A stretch of 64,000 nucleotides of DNA, taken from the NCBI RefSeq assembly GCF_009192765.1, contig NZ_VOHQ01000007.1:186001-250000 (forward strand). Reading direction: 5' to 3'. Below the pieces are notes generated by a model. It saw nothing but the letters and a program-made list of their open reading frames with translations, searched no databases and was not told where the DNA came from. This DNA is from Agriterribacter humi. Lineage in GTDB: Bacteria; Bacteroidota; Bacteroidia; Chitinophagales; Chitinophagaceae. Positions within the stretch are counted from its first letter, which is position 1. Every line of letters starts with the position of its first letter. This document shows positions 36,121 to 44,980 of this stretch, in pieces. The position numbers and the translations under genes were made by a program.

Positions 36121-36572
36121 ACTGTAAGGGTTGCTTTGCTTACTTTAGGGCATTTGCTGCATATATAGTCATCAAACTGATAATAAATATGCTCCCTGGC
36201 TTTTTCTTTCTTTAACGTGTCTATTTTTTGTTCCCTGACGATGTTTTCATACGAAGCGGAATCAAATTGAATAATGTTGCTTGACGTACGTTGCTATATC
36301 CGTTACATTGTTTTGTGAAGCATACAAAATCATGTCCTCTACCAACCTTTTTAATCTGAATATTTCACTATTCATTTTTTCATAATCTCCTGTTGCAGGC
36401 GGCAGGAGATTAGAGATAGTTCCTTTTGATTCCAATATTGAGCTGGAATTTTTATGCCGGTGAATAAAATTGGTTTCTGCTTTTGATTAAAGCAATAACG
36501 AATGAAGATAGAAGAAGTGTCATCATTATGTACTCTGTTGGTACGGCAAATAACTTTTACTGGAAATCGCAT
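36121..36572 (-). pseudogene. Tyrosine recombinase (integrase) relic 2
   Basis: Minus strand, start ATG at 36572 (MRFPVKVICRTN). The arm-type DNA-binding domain is readable as SIFIRYCFNQKQKPILFTG and KIPAQYWNQK, then the frame shifts; the next frame reads ISNLLPPATGDYEKMNSEIF and RLVEDMILYASQNN, and a third frame reads ENIVREQKIDTLKKEKAREH and YYQFDDYICSKCPKVSKATL, the start of the SAM-like core-binding domain. Homology ends near 36121; the catalytic domain is gone. The first shift could be one A lost from the four-T run (plus strand) at 36424-36427. At least two frameshifts plus truncation make this a pseudogene. It reads leftward, away from the 25-bp repeat at 36628. Confidence 0.75.
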
Positions 36573-36627
36573 AGCTAACAATTTTTGAACTGGACTCGAC
36601 AAAACTTGGGTCTACTTCCAGGTCTAC

Positions 36628-36652
36628 TTTTTTAAATTGTTAAGCTGATATA
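36628..36652 (+). repeat. 25-bp direct repeat, right copy
   Basis: Identical to 17770-17794 and in the same orientation. It lies 56 bases upstream of the start codon of integrase relic 2, the position expected for an attachment site at the integrase end of an element. Confidence 0.8.
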
Positions 36653-36730
36653 AAAATAAATCTTCCTGCGTTGTAAATTTGTTATAAGAAGATGAAAATC
36701 AATCCCTTGAAAGCAAAGTAGTGTAAAAAT

Positions 36731-36758
36731 AAAAAAGGATCATCATTGCTGGTGATCC
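36731..36758 (-). terminator. Stranded intrinsic terminator, probably the original one of tRNA-Asp
   Basis: On the minus strand: GGATCACCA, GCAA loop, TGATGATCC (9-bp stem with one mismatch), then TTTTTTATTTTTAC. It sits 6 bases beyond the left 13-bp copy of the tRNA-Asp 3' end at 36765 and has no gene of its own to terminate. Position and strand are those of a tRNA-Asp terminator separated from its gene by the island. Confidence 0.65.
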
Positions 36759-36764
36759 TCCTAA

Positions 36765-36777
36765 GCGGACCGGACGG
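36765..36777 (+). repeat. attL-type copy of the tRNA-Asp 3' end (13 bp)
   Basis: GCGGACCGGACGG, identical to 46416-46428 which includes the last 12 bases of tRNA-Asp (minus strand). Classical signature of tyrosine-recombinase integration into a tRNA gene. Confidence 0.8.
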
Positions 36778-36938
36778 CGGACTGGCCTCTTTTTACATCT
36801 ATCCATTACTTTACATATCCTTACATTAAGAATTAATTTTTAAGTAATTGAGTGAATTATTCACTTACACCGCATTTTATCTTCACATGACTTGATAGGC
36901 CTGACATAGAGTAAACGATAGAGTAAAAACGTCAAGTT

Positions 36939-37704
36939 ATGATATATGCACTCAAACCGATCTGCAAGAAAGACTGGAAAAGAAGAAATGGGACCAGCCT
37001 GGTCTTTATTCAGTATTGCATGGGTTCAAACCAGCGCACCCTGGTTGATACACAGATCGCCATTCCTCCTGAATACTGGAACAGAAAATTATTAAAAGTC
37101 TATGACGATCTTCCGCCGGAGTACGGCACCGCTGCTGAGTTGAATGAACGCTTGCAGAAAATGATGCGGCTGGTAGAAGATATTTTGAGCTTCTGTTTGA
37201 AGAACACAAGAGATAATCCAATGTTCTTTTTGAAAAAGAACTTTTCGCCTGATCTCGATATTACTACCCTGGAACAACGCAAGGAGAAAACAGGAAGCTT
37301 GGATGTATATGATCAGTTCGATGCGTATATTGAATCGAAGAAAAGAAGGATTGCACCGGCAACAGTGAACATTTACATGGAAGTTAAAAGATACCTGCAG
37401 GCATTTGAAAAGTTCAGAGGAAGAAAAATAACCTTTAAGTCCTTCGATGTGGACTTCTATCATGAGTTTATTGAGTTCAAAATACAAATGGATCACCTCT
37501 CATTCCTGCCGGAGATCATTTTGCACTAATGAGTTTTTAGCGGGTACACCTGTTGAGTTGATCATGAAAATTAGCGGCCATAGAAGCCTGAAAGACTTTT
37601 ATCGGTATATCAAAGTGACACCCGACCAGGCGGCTTATCAGATAGAGAAAATTTGGAAGGAAAGGGAGCAAGTTTTGGGCGGACTGGTGGTTGGGTCTGC
37701 GTAA
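36939..37704 (+). pseudogene. Tyrosine recombinase (integrase) relic 1 with internal deletion
   Basis: Probable integrase of the tRNA-Asp island. ATG 36939 opens a good arm-binding domain (SLVFIQYCMGSNQRTLVDTQ, IPPEYWNRKL) and a SAM-like core-binding domain (LDVYDQFDAYIESKKRRIAP, then VKRYLQAFEKFRG). After DFYHEFIEFK the sequence jumps, at about 37485, to the end of the catalytic domain in another frame: SHSCRRSFCTNEFLAG, MKISGHRSLKDFYRYIKV with the HxxR arginine, the GH of the second histidine and the catalytic Tyr. About 150 residues including the first catalytic arginine are missing and the join is out of frame; translation of the first part ends at 37529. It cannot be active. Confidence 0.85.
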
Positions 37705-37744
37705 CTGGCTCTATTTCAAAACATAATTTCATGCGATATTAACG

Positions 37745-37776
37745 TTTGCTATAGTGAACATTTAAACCTATATTTG
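37745..37776 (+). promoter_or_regulatory. Bacteroidota-type promoter of hipB-hipA
   Basis: TTTG at 37745-37748, 20-base spacer, TATATTTG at 37769-37776. Both boxes and the spacing match the consensus TTTG-N19-21-TAnnTTTG exactly. Predicted transcription start is near 37783, 12 bases before the hipB ATG. Confidence 0.75.
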
Positions 37777-37794
37777 TTTATTATAGTGAACGTT
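37750..37794 (+). promoter_or_regulatory. Paired HipB operator candidates
   Basis: The 13-base direct repeat TATAGTGAACRTT occurs at 37750-37762 and 37782-37794, 32 bases (about three helical turns) apart. The first copy lies between the two promoter boxes, the second over the transcription start and up to the ATG. HipB proteins repress their operon by binding such repeated sites. Confidence 0.65.
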
Positions 37795-38109
37795 ATGGAA
37801 AACAGAACAATAACCCTTACCCCTAAATTAGAGAAGATTCTAACTGAATTAGGAGGAAATATAAAGCTGGCCCGGTTACGAAGAAAATTAACCACCGAAC
37901 AAGTTTGCGAACGGGCTAATATTAGCCGAACCACTTTATGGCAAATAGAGAAAGGAATGCACAATGTCACGATCGGTGCCTATACACAAGTCTTATTTAT
38001 CCTTGGCCTTGAAAAAGACTTGCTGCGGGTGGCGACCGATGATGAACTCGGCCGGAGATTACAGGATGCCGATCTGGAAACTAAAAAAAGAGGACCCCGA
38101 AAAAAATAA
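37795..38109 (+). CDS. hipB: HipB-like XRE family antitoxin
   Basis: 104 residues from the ATG at 37795; an earlier in-frame start at 37774 would lie upstream of the predicted transcription start. XRE helix-turn-helix about 25-85 (IKLARLRRKLTTEQVCERAN, ISRTTLWQIEKGM) and a basic C-terminal tail ending KKRGPRKK. HipB binds the operon's operator and holds the HipA kinase in an inactive complex. The hipA gene starts 6 bases after the stop, the expected coupling. The site pair at 37750 and 37782 fits autorepression. Confidence 0.88.
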   Translation: MENRTITLTPKLEKILTELGGNIKLARLRRKLTTEQVCERANISRTTLWQIEKGMHNVTIGAYTQVLFILGLEKDLLRVATDDELGRRLQDADLETKKRGPRKK

Positions 38110-38115
38110 ATCGCC

Positions 38116-39360
38116 ATGGACATTTTAGTTTACGCCGACTGGATAGAATTAGAAGGGCCCGCCTTAATGGGAACGCTCTCGGTTGCCCATACCAAGGGAC
38201 GGGAGATTTTCTCATACGCTTATGACAAGGCATGGTTGGTTAGAGGGCTTGCTCAAAACTTAGATCCCGATCTGCAACTTTTCGCAGGCACTCAATACCT
38301 TTCACCCGGAAAAAAGAATTTTGGAATTTTTCTCGACTCATCACCTGATAGATGGGGACGTGTTTTAATGGTAAGAAGAGAAGCCATTAGTGCAAGAATG
38401 GAATCCAGAAAGGCAAAGACACTTTTTGAAGAAGATTACCTCCTTGGAGTATTTGATGCACACCGGATGGGCGCTCTCAGATTTAAAAAAGATGCAAATG
38501 GCCCATTCTTACATGATAACGCAAGCCTTGCATCGCCTCCCTGGACATCATTACGGGAACTTGAATTTGCAAGTTTGCAATTGGAAAAAGATGTATTGAC
38601 GGACGAGGAATCATTGAAATGGCTCAATATGTTAATGGCCCCGGGTGCATCGCTTGGCGGGGCACGGCCAAAAGCAAGTGTAGTTGATACAAAAGATAAT
38701 TTATGGATAGCAAAATTTCCCAGTGGAAACGACCATGTTGATATAGGTGGTTGGGAAATGGTTGTTAATGTACTTGCTAAAGAAGCTGGTCTGAACATTG
38801 CTGATAGCCAGGTAAAGAAATTTAATAGTAAACATCACACTTTTCTTTCAAAAAGATTTGACAGAGTCAAGGGTAACGGCCGTATTCACTTCGCCTCTGC
38901 CATGACATTGCTTGGCTATTCGGACGGAGCCGAAGGTGTTTCCTATCTTAACCTGGCTGAATTCATCATGCAAAATGGCGCAAACGTCAAAGACGATCTG
39001 GAAGAATTATGGCGACGAATCGTTTTTAATATTTCTGTAAAAAATACAGATGACCATCTTCGTAACCATGGATTTTTGCTCACTTCCCAGGGATGGATAC
39101 TTTCTCCGGCTTTTGATGTTAATCCTGTTTACCACGGAAGAGGTTTGACACTAAATATTTCTGAGACGGATAATTCTTTGGACTTTGACCTGGCAAGTTC
39201 AGTGGCAAAATATTTCAGGGTGCCAGGAAATAAAGCAACTACAATCATTTCTAAAGTACAGCAAGCTGCAAGCAAATGGCAAAAGGTTGCAAAAGCCTAT
39301 AAGATTCCTGCCAGTGAACAGGATTTGATGGCTCAGGCTTTTGAAAAGTCCGCTCCTTAA
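38116..39360 (+). CDS. hipA: HipA family serine/threonine kinase toxin
   Basis: 414-residue full-length HipA. N-terminal subdomain about 1-110, kinase core about 145-390 with the P-loop-like SLGGARPKA (179-187), ATP-site Lys200 (LWIAKFPSG), the catalytic NTDDHLRNHGF at 310-320 with Asp312/Asp313 and the metal-binding Asp334 in SPAFDVNP. HipA kinases phosphorylate aminoacyl-tRNA synthetases (GltX, TrpS in studied cases) and cause dormancy. All residues needed are present, so the toxin looks active. It follows hipB by 6 bases and is itself followed by a phosphoesterase gene 11 bases away, which suggests a three-gene operon. Confidence 0.92.
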   Translation: MDILVYADWIELEGPALMGTLSVAHTKGREIFSYAYDKAWLVRGLAQNLDPDLQLFAGTQYLSPGKKNFGIFLDSSPDRWGRVLMVRREAISARMESRKAKTLFEEDYLLGVFDAHRMGALRFKKDANGPFLHDNASLASPPWTSLRELEFASLQLEKDVLTDEESLKWLNMLMAPGASLGGARPKASVVDTKDNLWIAKFPSGNDHVDIGGWEMVVNVLAKEAGLNIADSQVKKFNSKHHTFLSKRFDRVKGNGRIHFASAMTLLGYSDGAEGVSYLNLAEFIMQNGANVKDDLEELWRRIVFNISVKNTDDHLRNHGFLLTSQGWILSPAFDVNPVYHGRGLTLNISETDNSLDFDLASSVAKYFRVPGNKATTIISKVQQAASKWQKVAKAYKIPASEQDLMAQAFEKSAP

Positions 39361-39371
39361 AAACATCCGTT

Positions 39372-40130
39372 ATGACATTACAATATTGTTCCGATCTGCA
39401 TTTGGAATTCAGAGAAAATAAACAATTTCTAAATCAGCATCCTCTTCAATCTAAAGGTGAAATTTTAATATTGGCCGGTGATATTGTCCCATTTATTGAG
39501 ATGGATAAGCACAAAGAGTTCTTTAATTACATTTCAGACAATTTTAAATTGACTTATTGGCTCCCTGGTAATCATGAGTATTATTATTCCGACGCGTCCG
39601 AACGATCAGGAACAATCAATGAAAAAATAAGGGATAATATATTTTTAGTGAATAATATCTCATTTCAACACAATGATGTAAGGCTTATTTTTTCTACATT
39701 ATGGTCAAAGATCAGCCCTGTAAACGAATGGCAGATCGAGCGCAGCATAAACGATTTTCAGGTTATCAAATTCAATGGACATTTTTTTTCTGTCTCCAAC
39801 TTTAATCAATTACATTCAGATAGTCTGAATTTTATAGACAAGGAATTAAGCCAGAATAATGCTGGTAAAACAGTAGTCGTTTCTCACCACGTACCTACTT
39901 TTTTGAATTTTCCTTCTCAGTATAAAGGAAGTATTTTAAACGAGGCCTTCGTTGTTGAGTTATTTCCTCTAATTGAATCTTCGAATATTAATTATTGGAT
40001 TTATGGACACCATCACAGTAATACCCCGGAGTTCAGCATTGGGAACACTGTCTTACTTACTAATCAAATGGGATATATTAGAAACGAGGAAAATCAGGAT
40101 TTCAGGTTAGACAAGATAGTAACCTTGTAA
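39372..40130 (+). CDS. Calcineurin-like metallophosphoesterase
   Basis: 252 residues with every calcineurin-fold motif: Asp8 and His10 (SDLHLEF), Asp37 (LAGDIVP), GNHE at 66-69, SHH at 171-173 and GHHHS at 212-216. It should be an active two-metal phosphatase, phosphodiesterase or nuclease; the substrate is not known. There is no signal peptide, so it acts in the cytoplasm. The gene starts 11 bases after hipA on the same strand and lies within the island, so it is likely transcribed with hipBA. A role in undoing HipA phosphorylation, or as an additional effector, is possible but is inference only. Confidence 0.88.
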   Translation: MTLQYCSDLHLEFRENKQFLNQHPLQSKGEILILAGDIVPFIEMDKHKEFFNYISDNFKLTYWLPGNHEYYYSDASERSGTINEKIRDNIFLVNNISFQHNDVRLIFSTLWSKISPVNEWQIERSINDFQVIKFNGHFFSVSNFNQLHSDSLNFIDKELSQNNAGKTVVVSHHVPTFLNFPSQYKGSILNEAFVVELFPLIESSNINYWIYGHHHSNTPEFSIGNTVLLTNQMGYIRNEENQDFRLDKIVTL

Positions 40131-40140
40131 ACAAAGATGA

Positions 40141-41238
40141 CTACCTTTTAAAAGATAGATTCCCCCTGTCAACATCTTTCAATAAATCATCTTCGCCTTC
40201 AATCATAGGATCATACCAATCTGCTTTCTTATGAGACCACTCCAGCCAACTTTTTATTTTTTCGGGGGCATCGTTTTGTCCTATTGTCTTTTCTACTGCA
40301 GCAAGATAATTACGAAGATTATTCACCTTCTACCACCGCTCAGCTTTTACCATCAAATCTTTGAATTCGCTTAGTTCATTTTCTTTTAGTTGCTGTGCAT
40401 CTATCACAGCCTGGCGTTTCCTTTCTATTTCCTCGAAATATTTTCGATTCTTCTCCTGTTCAGCCGTCAATTCGGCGCTGGCTATTTCCAATTTAGAAAC
40501 AATCTCGGGTAAATAATTTTCCAACGGTTGTTTTCCATCTTTCCATTCCTTACTGGAGTAGCCGTCATACTTAAAATATAAAATATTAACCGGGTGATAT
40601 TCGGAACTATCGTAGTGCTTTCCCGGGACAATAACTCTCTTTGTTTTTCCCCGAAAGAAAATCCTGAATTCCTGCTCCTTTATAATGGCGTAAGTGAAGC
40701 CATTTTTTAAGATAGTCTCATGCTTTCTTGCCCTGAGTGCTTTTATCAAAGTATCCATAAACAGCAAAGCCCGGTTTATATTTTTTGGAGTGACCTTTAT
40801 ATCCAGCCCATCTCTTGAACTGGAAACCATCCCCTGGTAAATGAAAGTGTCTTTATTGGTTAAGTATTGCCTGGCTTCAATAATCAATCTATCTGGATGA
40901 CTAAGCCTATCTGGAACAGTAAAGGATAGTACAGGATCACTCTTTATTTGTTTCGTTAAAACAGATAATGACTCAGTATTTTTTTTCTCATCAGCCGTTC
41001 GTAATGATAAAGTGAAGGTTACTACTCCTTCAAACGATTCAGGAAACGGAATAATACGGACTTTTTTTCCGAATTGCTGCTTCATCCAATGGCCTGCTTT
41101 CGGTAATGGAATGTTCATCCGCTTGCATATCTTGCGTAAGCCGTTATCAGAAATTTTATACCTTTTTGATAAAGATAACATTGGTTCAGACCATACCAGA
41201 TCATAGAGGTCTTTTCGGGTGACTGTTATTTCGCTCAT
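40141..41238 (-). pseudogene. HTH-containing protein of unknown function, interrupted by an in-frame amber codon
   Basis: The 302-codon frame 41238-40330 ends with TGG TAG, but the same frame continues past TAG (AAG GTG AAT) for another 62 codons to 40141 with sensible protein sequence (NNLRNYLAAVEKTIGQNDAP, SWLEWSHKKADWYDPM). In family members I recall, this C-terminal helical segment belongs to the same protein, so the gene is probably split by one nonsense change, giving about 365 residues if read through. The N-terminus is a helix-turn-helix of a widespread uncharacterised family (DLYDLVWSEPMLSLSKRYKI, then KICKRMNIPLPKAGHW); a coiled coil lies near 265-295. It follows the TOTE gene by 50 bases on the same strand, so the two are probably an operon. 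Function unknown. Confidence 0.7.
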
Positions 41239-41288
41239 TTTTATTTCTTAGAGATTTTGACTAATATGCAAGCTAACGGGAATACCCC

Positions 41289-44200
41289 CTATATCAATTT
41301 TTCCTCCAGCATCCCCTTCCAGGCAACAAACCCCTTCTTCGAATCCGCATAATCGTGAACGACTCTGCTAAAATTATTACTCTCTTTCTCCAAAAAAGCT
41401 TGCCTGCCATTTTGCTTTATATCCCTAAGTATTGATTCAATCTCTCCAAGAGTAATTCGTAAAGACTCCCTTGTTCTATCCGTATGCCAAATATAGGTGG
41501 CCTCTTCGCTATCCAATGTTTCCCATATAATATGATATTTCTTTTCACCTGCTAATAAGAATAAAAAAGAAAATGGTTGTAAGACAAATCTCAATTTCAA
41601 AACTGAAGCTTCATGCTTAGAAGAAAGATATTTTAGCTGCAAATAATGCTTTGAGTTCTTAATGTTTAGAATGTCATCAAATAGGGCAGCTTCGGATGAA
41701 AATAATTTCTTCCCTTCGTCATATGGACTCAACAAATCCTCCATCGTATGGATAGATTGATCATCCGCGGCCCGGCCTCTGCCTTTAAAAATCTCACGTT
41801 TTACAAACTCAAACCGAACACTATCAATCATGTGACCATTTATGCTATCAATGTCTTCTGATTTGGCTGTTGATGATAATATGTGGCTGGCGGTGTATTT
41901 TACGGTAATATTTGCGAAGATTAATTTCTTTTTCAATGCCTTTATGAAATAGTCACGGATGGCTGCAAACTCTGGTCTTATATCTGGGTTAGCGATTTCG
42001 AATATAATTTCCTGGTTAAGTTCATCAATGAAGATGGGAAATGAAACACTTCCAAATAAGAAATTAATTTTTCCAAAAGGCACTTTCATTGTTTTCAAAA
42101 CAACATACTCGGTAGGAGCCAGCTCTTTTTTATCATCTTCTATTCTTTTAGTGTCAATAATAGGCTGATGTTTTAGTATAACGGATCTTAGGAAACTACT
42201 TGTGTCCAGGCTTCTGAATTTTATTCTTTCAATTCCATAAAAATAAAATGAACCCTGTCTGCCATCTGTAACCTTGCTAATTGGAAAATTATAGTCAGTA
42301 ATTTCTGTAACTAACTCCCCTTCCTCTTCATTATAACTATTGACACGTAATTTCCAGACCACTCCATCTTTAAATTGCTCAACAGGTAATGGCAAATCAA
42401 GACATTCAACGGGGAGTAAATTATCAGTGGTATTGATGTAAAAACCAGCCCCCTGAAAGACCAGCAATATTTCATCCAGGTTTGTTAGTTGTCCTGACTT
42501 CATCAATTTCCGATAATACTTATTGCGCTGCCTGAACAGGTTGTTAAGGTATTCAATCCTGCAATCCCTGTAATCATATATAACCGGGGCAACCGGACTT
42601 CTCTGAACCCGACCGATATATTGAATCAGTTTACCTTCAAAAGAAAAGGGATAAGCCAAAACCAGGCAATCTAAAACACCGATATCCGTCCCTTCTCCAA
42701 TAAATTGACCGGTGGCGATCAGTACCTGGAAATCGCTGCTGTCAATTAGTTGCAGTTTCGCTTTCTTAGATTGCTCGCTATCTTCTCCGGTCAATGCAAT
42801 TGTTTCACAAGTACCTTTCAGATATTGTTGTAGTATATCAACATGGGCTTTCCGCTCGGTTAATACAAGTATCTTTCTGCCAGCCCTTACTTCCCTTTTA
42901 ATATCTTCTACGATCATTTCATTTCTTGCCGTATCATGAATAAGGATATTTAAAAGTGTTTCAGTTTTATCCGTTGAGGCATCAAACGGCGTAAATAATT
43001 CTGTGTTTTGAATGACTACCGATAATTGTCTATTCTGGTTTGCAGTTATAGGGATGACCACTTCATGAATTATATCGCCAATGTGAATAAATATCAGCTT
43101 TTCATCTTCGTTTTTTCTAATAGGAGTTGCTGTAAACCCATAGAGGTAATAAGAATGGAAGTGCCGTATTACTTCCCGGAATGTTTTGGCGGGCATATGA
43201 TGACATTCATCTACTATAATTGTTCCAAAGGCATGATGTAATTTGTCTTTGTCTGGCAGCTCCGGATTTTGCAGGCTTTGTATTATCGCTACGGTAATTT
43301 CTTGCCCAATTTCATAGCTACTACCATTAATTTTTCCTATTTGGAATTTTGGAATACCCAGAAAAGACTGAATCCTATCCACCCACTGATCAAACAATTG
43401 CTTTCGATGAACGATGATTAAAGCAGGTTGCTGCTTTCTTGCTACAATTTCTAAACCCATTACCGTTTTTCCTGCCCCCGGAGGCGCAACGATAACGCCA
43501 AAGTCTTTTTTATTAGTGATTTCAACCGCCTCTTGTTGATAGTCATGCAATGAAATGGAAGATGTAAATTTAACCGGTTCAAGTTTTACTCTTTTATCCT
43601 CAAATTTATAGGCTATTTTTTGTTCATTGCAATATCGGAGCAACCTGCCAATAATACCTCTTGGCATAATAATGGTATTCTCTTTTTCCTCTACTGTTTC
43701 AAAATACATTTGCGTACCATAAGTACTTCGTCCCGATCTCTTTTTAATAAGATAATCTACATTCATAAAATTCAGATTATCCTTTAGGTATTTTGACAAT
43801 AAGGAATCTAAGCCAAAGCGTGGCAATACGACCTGATTACTGAGAATGACTGTGAACTCGCCATTCAAAGAATTCGTAGCAACTGCTCCAATAGCAGAAC
43901 TGGTAAGTTTATTATCAATAATGTCCTCATACAATTCATCCAGCGTTTTCATTTTTACCTTTTGGACGGTTTCTAAGAACGCCCATTGGTCAGGAAATTG
44001 GTTTAAATTTTCTGGATGAATAAAACAGGCATTACCATTCTCCATAGCCTTCTTCTGTAAAGGCAAAGCAATAAGGTTGCCCAAGCCTTTACCCGAATGC
44101 CCATCCTGATTGGGAAATAGCCTGTCAAAATTTGAATTCTTTTCCACTTCAGATATGATGCCCGAAGATTTGAGGAGTTGAATAAATAGCTGCCTGCTTT

Positions 44201-44645
44201 TAAATGCCGGATAGGGTTCTCCAAAAAACATCCAGACATGGCCACCTGTACCAGATCTCGAACGTTCAAGGTAAACAGGTAGATTATACTTTTCACATTC
44301 CAGCATGAATGTCCGGCACTCGTCTATCCAGCTTTTGGTTTTGGCGGTGGACTGGTCGAAATCTGCCGCTATAAACCAGGATGTGTTATCCTGTAATAAA
44401 GGATAGACCCCTACGATTTCTTTTCCGGATAGATGGTTCCGCATTCTTTGATCCGTCAGCGGCGCATACTCTTTATTTTTAAAATCCTTTAACGTGCCAC
44501 CTTTTGTCTTGTGCATTTTAAATTGATCCCAGTCCAGGATATAGGCAGGCATATAACCGCTTTTGCCATCCCGTTCCCAGCGAATCGCAAAGGCATCCTC
44601 GCGGCCTTTAAAGAGTGATTTGAATATTTTCAGGTTCTGCACCAT
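41289..44645 (-). CDS. TOTE-type conflict system primase-helicase
   Basis: 1118-residue fusion. N-terminal archaeo-eukaryotic primase domain of the TOTE class, about 1-240: metal-binding Asp95 and Asp97 (FIAADFDQS), nucleotide-binding SGTGGH at 131-136 and a candidate third acidic residue at Asp174. A linker follows, then an SF2 helicase: Walker A PPGAGKT 388-394, DECHH 479-483, GFTATP 503-508 and lobe-2 motif VI (YIGRVQRSPV, about 655). The last 380 residues form a further alpha/beta region, with two repeated FxxIxFLFGS-like strands, that I do not recognise. TOTE systems were proposed computationally as defence/conflict systems; no mechanism is proven that I can cite. On its upstream side only fragments are present. 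A -7 match TAGTTTTG (minus strand, 44662-44669) lies 17 bases before the ATG. Confidence 0.85.
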   Translation of the reverse strand: MVQNLKIFKSLFKGREDAFAIRWERDGKSGYMPAYILDWDQFKMHKTKGGTLKDFKNKEYAPLTDQRMRNHLSGKEIVGVYPLLQDNTSWFIAADFDQSTAKTKSWIDECRTFMLECEKYNLPVYLERSRSGTGGHVWMFFGEPYPAFKSRQLFIQLLKSSGIISEVEKNSNFDRLFPNQDGHSGKGLGNLIALPLQKKAMENGNACFIHPENLNQFPDQWAFLETVQKVKMKTLDELYEDIIDNKLTSSAIGAVATNSLNGEFTVILSNQVVLPRFGLDSLLSKYLKDNLNFMNVDYLIKKRSGRSTYGTQMYFETVEEKENTIIMPRGIIGRLLRYCNEQKIAYKFEDKRVKLEPVKFTSSISLHDYQQEAVEITNKKDFGVIVAPPGAGKTVMGLEIVARKQQPALIIVHRKQLFDQWVDRIQSFLGIPKFQIGKINGSSYEIGQEITVAIIQSLQNPELPDKDKLHHAFGTIIVDECHHMPAKTFREVIRHFHSYYLYGFTATPIRKNEDEKLIFIHIGDIIHEVVIPITANQNRQLSVVIQNTELFTPFDASTDKTETLLNILIHDTARNEMIVEDIKREVRAGRKILVLTERKAHVDILQQYLKGTCETIALTGEDSEQSKKAKLQLIDSSDFQVLIATGQFIGEGTDIGVLDCLVLAYPFSFEGKLIQYIGRVQRSPVAPVIYDYRDCRIEYLNNLFRQRNKYYRKLMKSGQLTNLDEILLVFQGAGFYINTTDNLLPVECLDLPLPVEQFKDGVVWKLRVNSYNEEEGELVTEITDYNFPISKVTDGRQGSFYFYGIERIKFRSLDTSSFLRSVILKHQPIIDTKRIEDDKKELAPTEYVVLKTMKVPFGKINFLFGSVSFPIFIDELNQEIIFEIANPDIRPEFAAIRDYFIKALKKKLIFANITVKYTASHILSSTAKSEDIDSINGHMIDSVRFEFVKREIFKGRGRAADDQSIHTMEDLLSPYDEGKKLFSSEAALFDDILNIKNSKHYLQLKYLSSKHEASVLKLRFVLQPFSFLFLLAGEKKYHIIWETLDSEEATYIWHTDRTRESLRITLGEIESILRDIKQNGRQAFLEKESNNFSRVVHDYADSKKGFVAWKGMLEEKLI

Positions 44646-44670
44646 CGTCTTTACTTAAAGGCAAAACTAA

Positions 44671-44859
44671 GAAAAGGGCAGCTTGGCAGTATGGCATAAA
44701 TCTTATGCGTTTAAAGTAAAGGTTGAATCAAAATTGAATGGATTTAAAGGACGCTGGCAGGGATCACTGGCCAGCCAGATTAAGGACTTACCGGAGTTTG
44801 ATTTGGTGGTGAGAGAGTTAAATAAACATTTCGGAAAATATAGAACATCGTCATACTAA
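44671..44859 (+). pseudogene. Short unrecognised gene fragment
   Basis: Open plus-strand frame without an ATG, ending 44859: KSYAFKVKVESKLNGFKGRW then QIKDLPEFDLVVRELNKHF. It reads like the C-terminus of a real protein whose front is missing. I do not recognise the family. It is divergent from the TOTE gene. Confidence 0.3.
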
Positions 44860-44980
44860 AGAAGTTTCCCTTGTTAAATGTACCTTGTCGAGGCACGGTC
44901 GTTGCTAAAAGCGTTTTTTACTTACCCTGCTCCAGTCTACACTAAAATTACGAGCATCTTAATTGGCTCAGAGCCCGCCG

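Larger units (their letters stand above)
17770..36652. mobile_element. Putative decayed integrative element bounded by 25-bp direct repeats
   Basis: Hypothesis. An exact 25-base direct repeat occurs at 17770-17794 and 36628-36652. A broken integrase gene starts just inside the right copy (36572, reading inward), and mobilisation-type fragments (relaxase-like tail at 31290, DUF3945 tail at 35213) lie inside. Genes between 17858 and 31289 would be cargo. The weak point is that much of this cargo looks like ordinary chromosome; the repeat could instead be a dispersed non-coding repeat or an old scar. Confidence 0.4.

Noticed and set aside
35988-36215. 75-codon plus-strand frame among the relics
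   Set aside because: Overlaps the integrase relic on the other strand, whose reading is clearly family-like.
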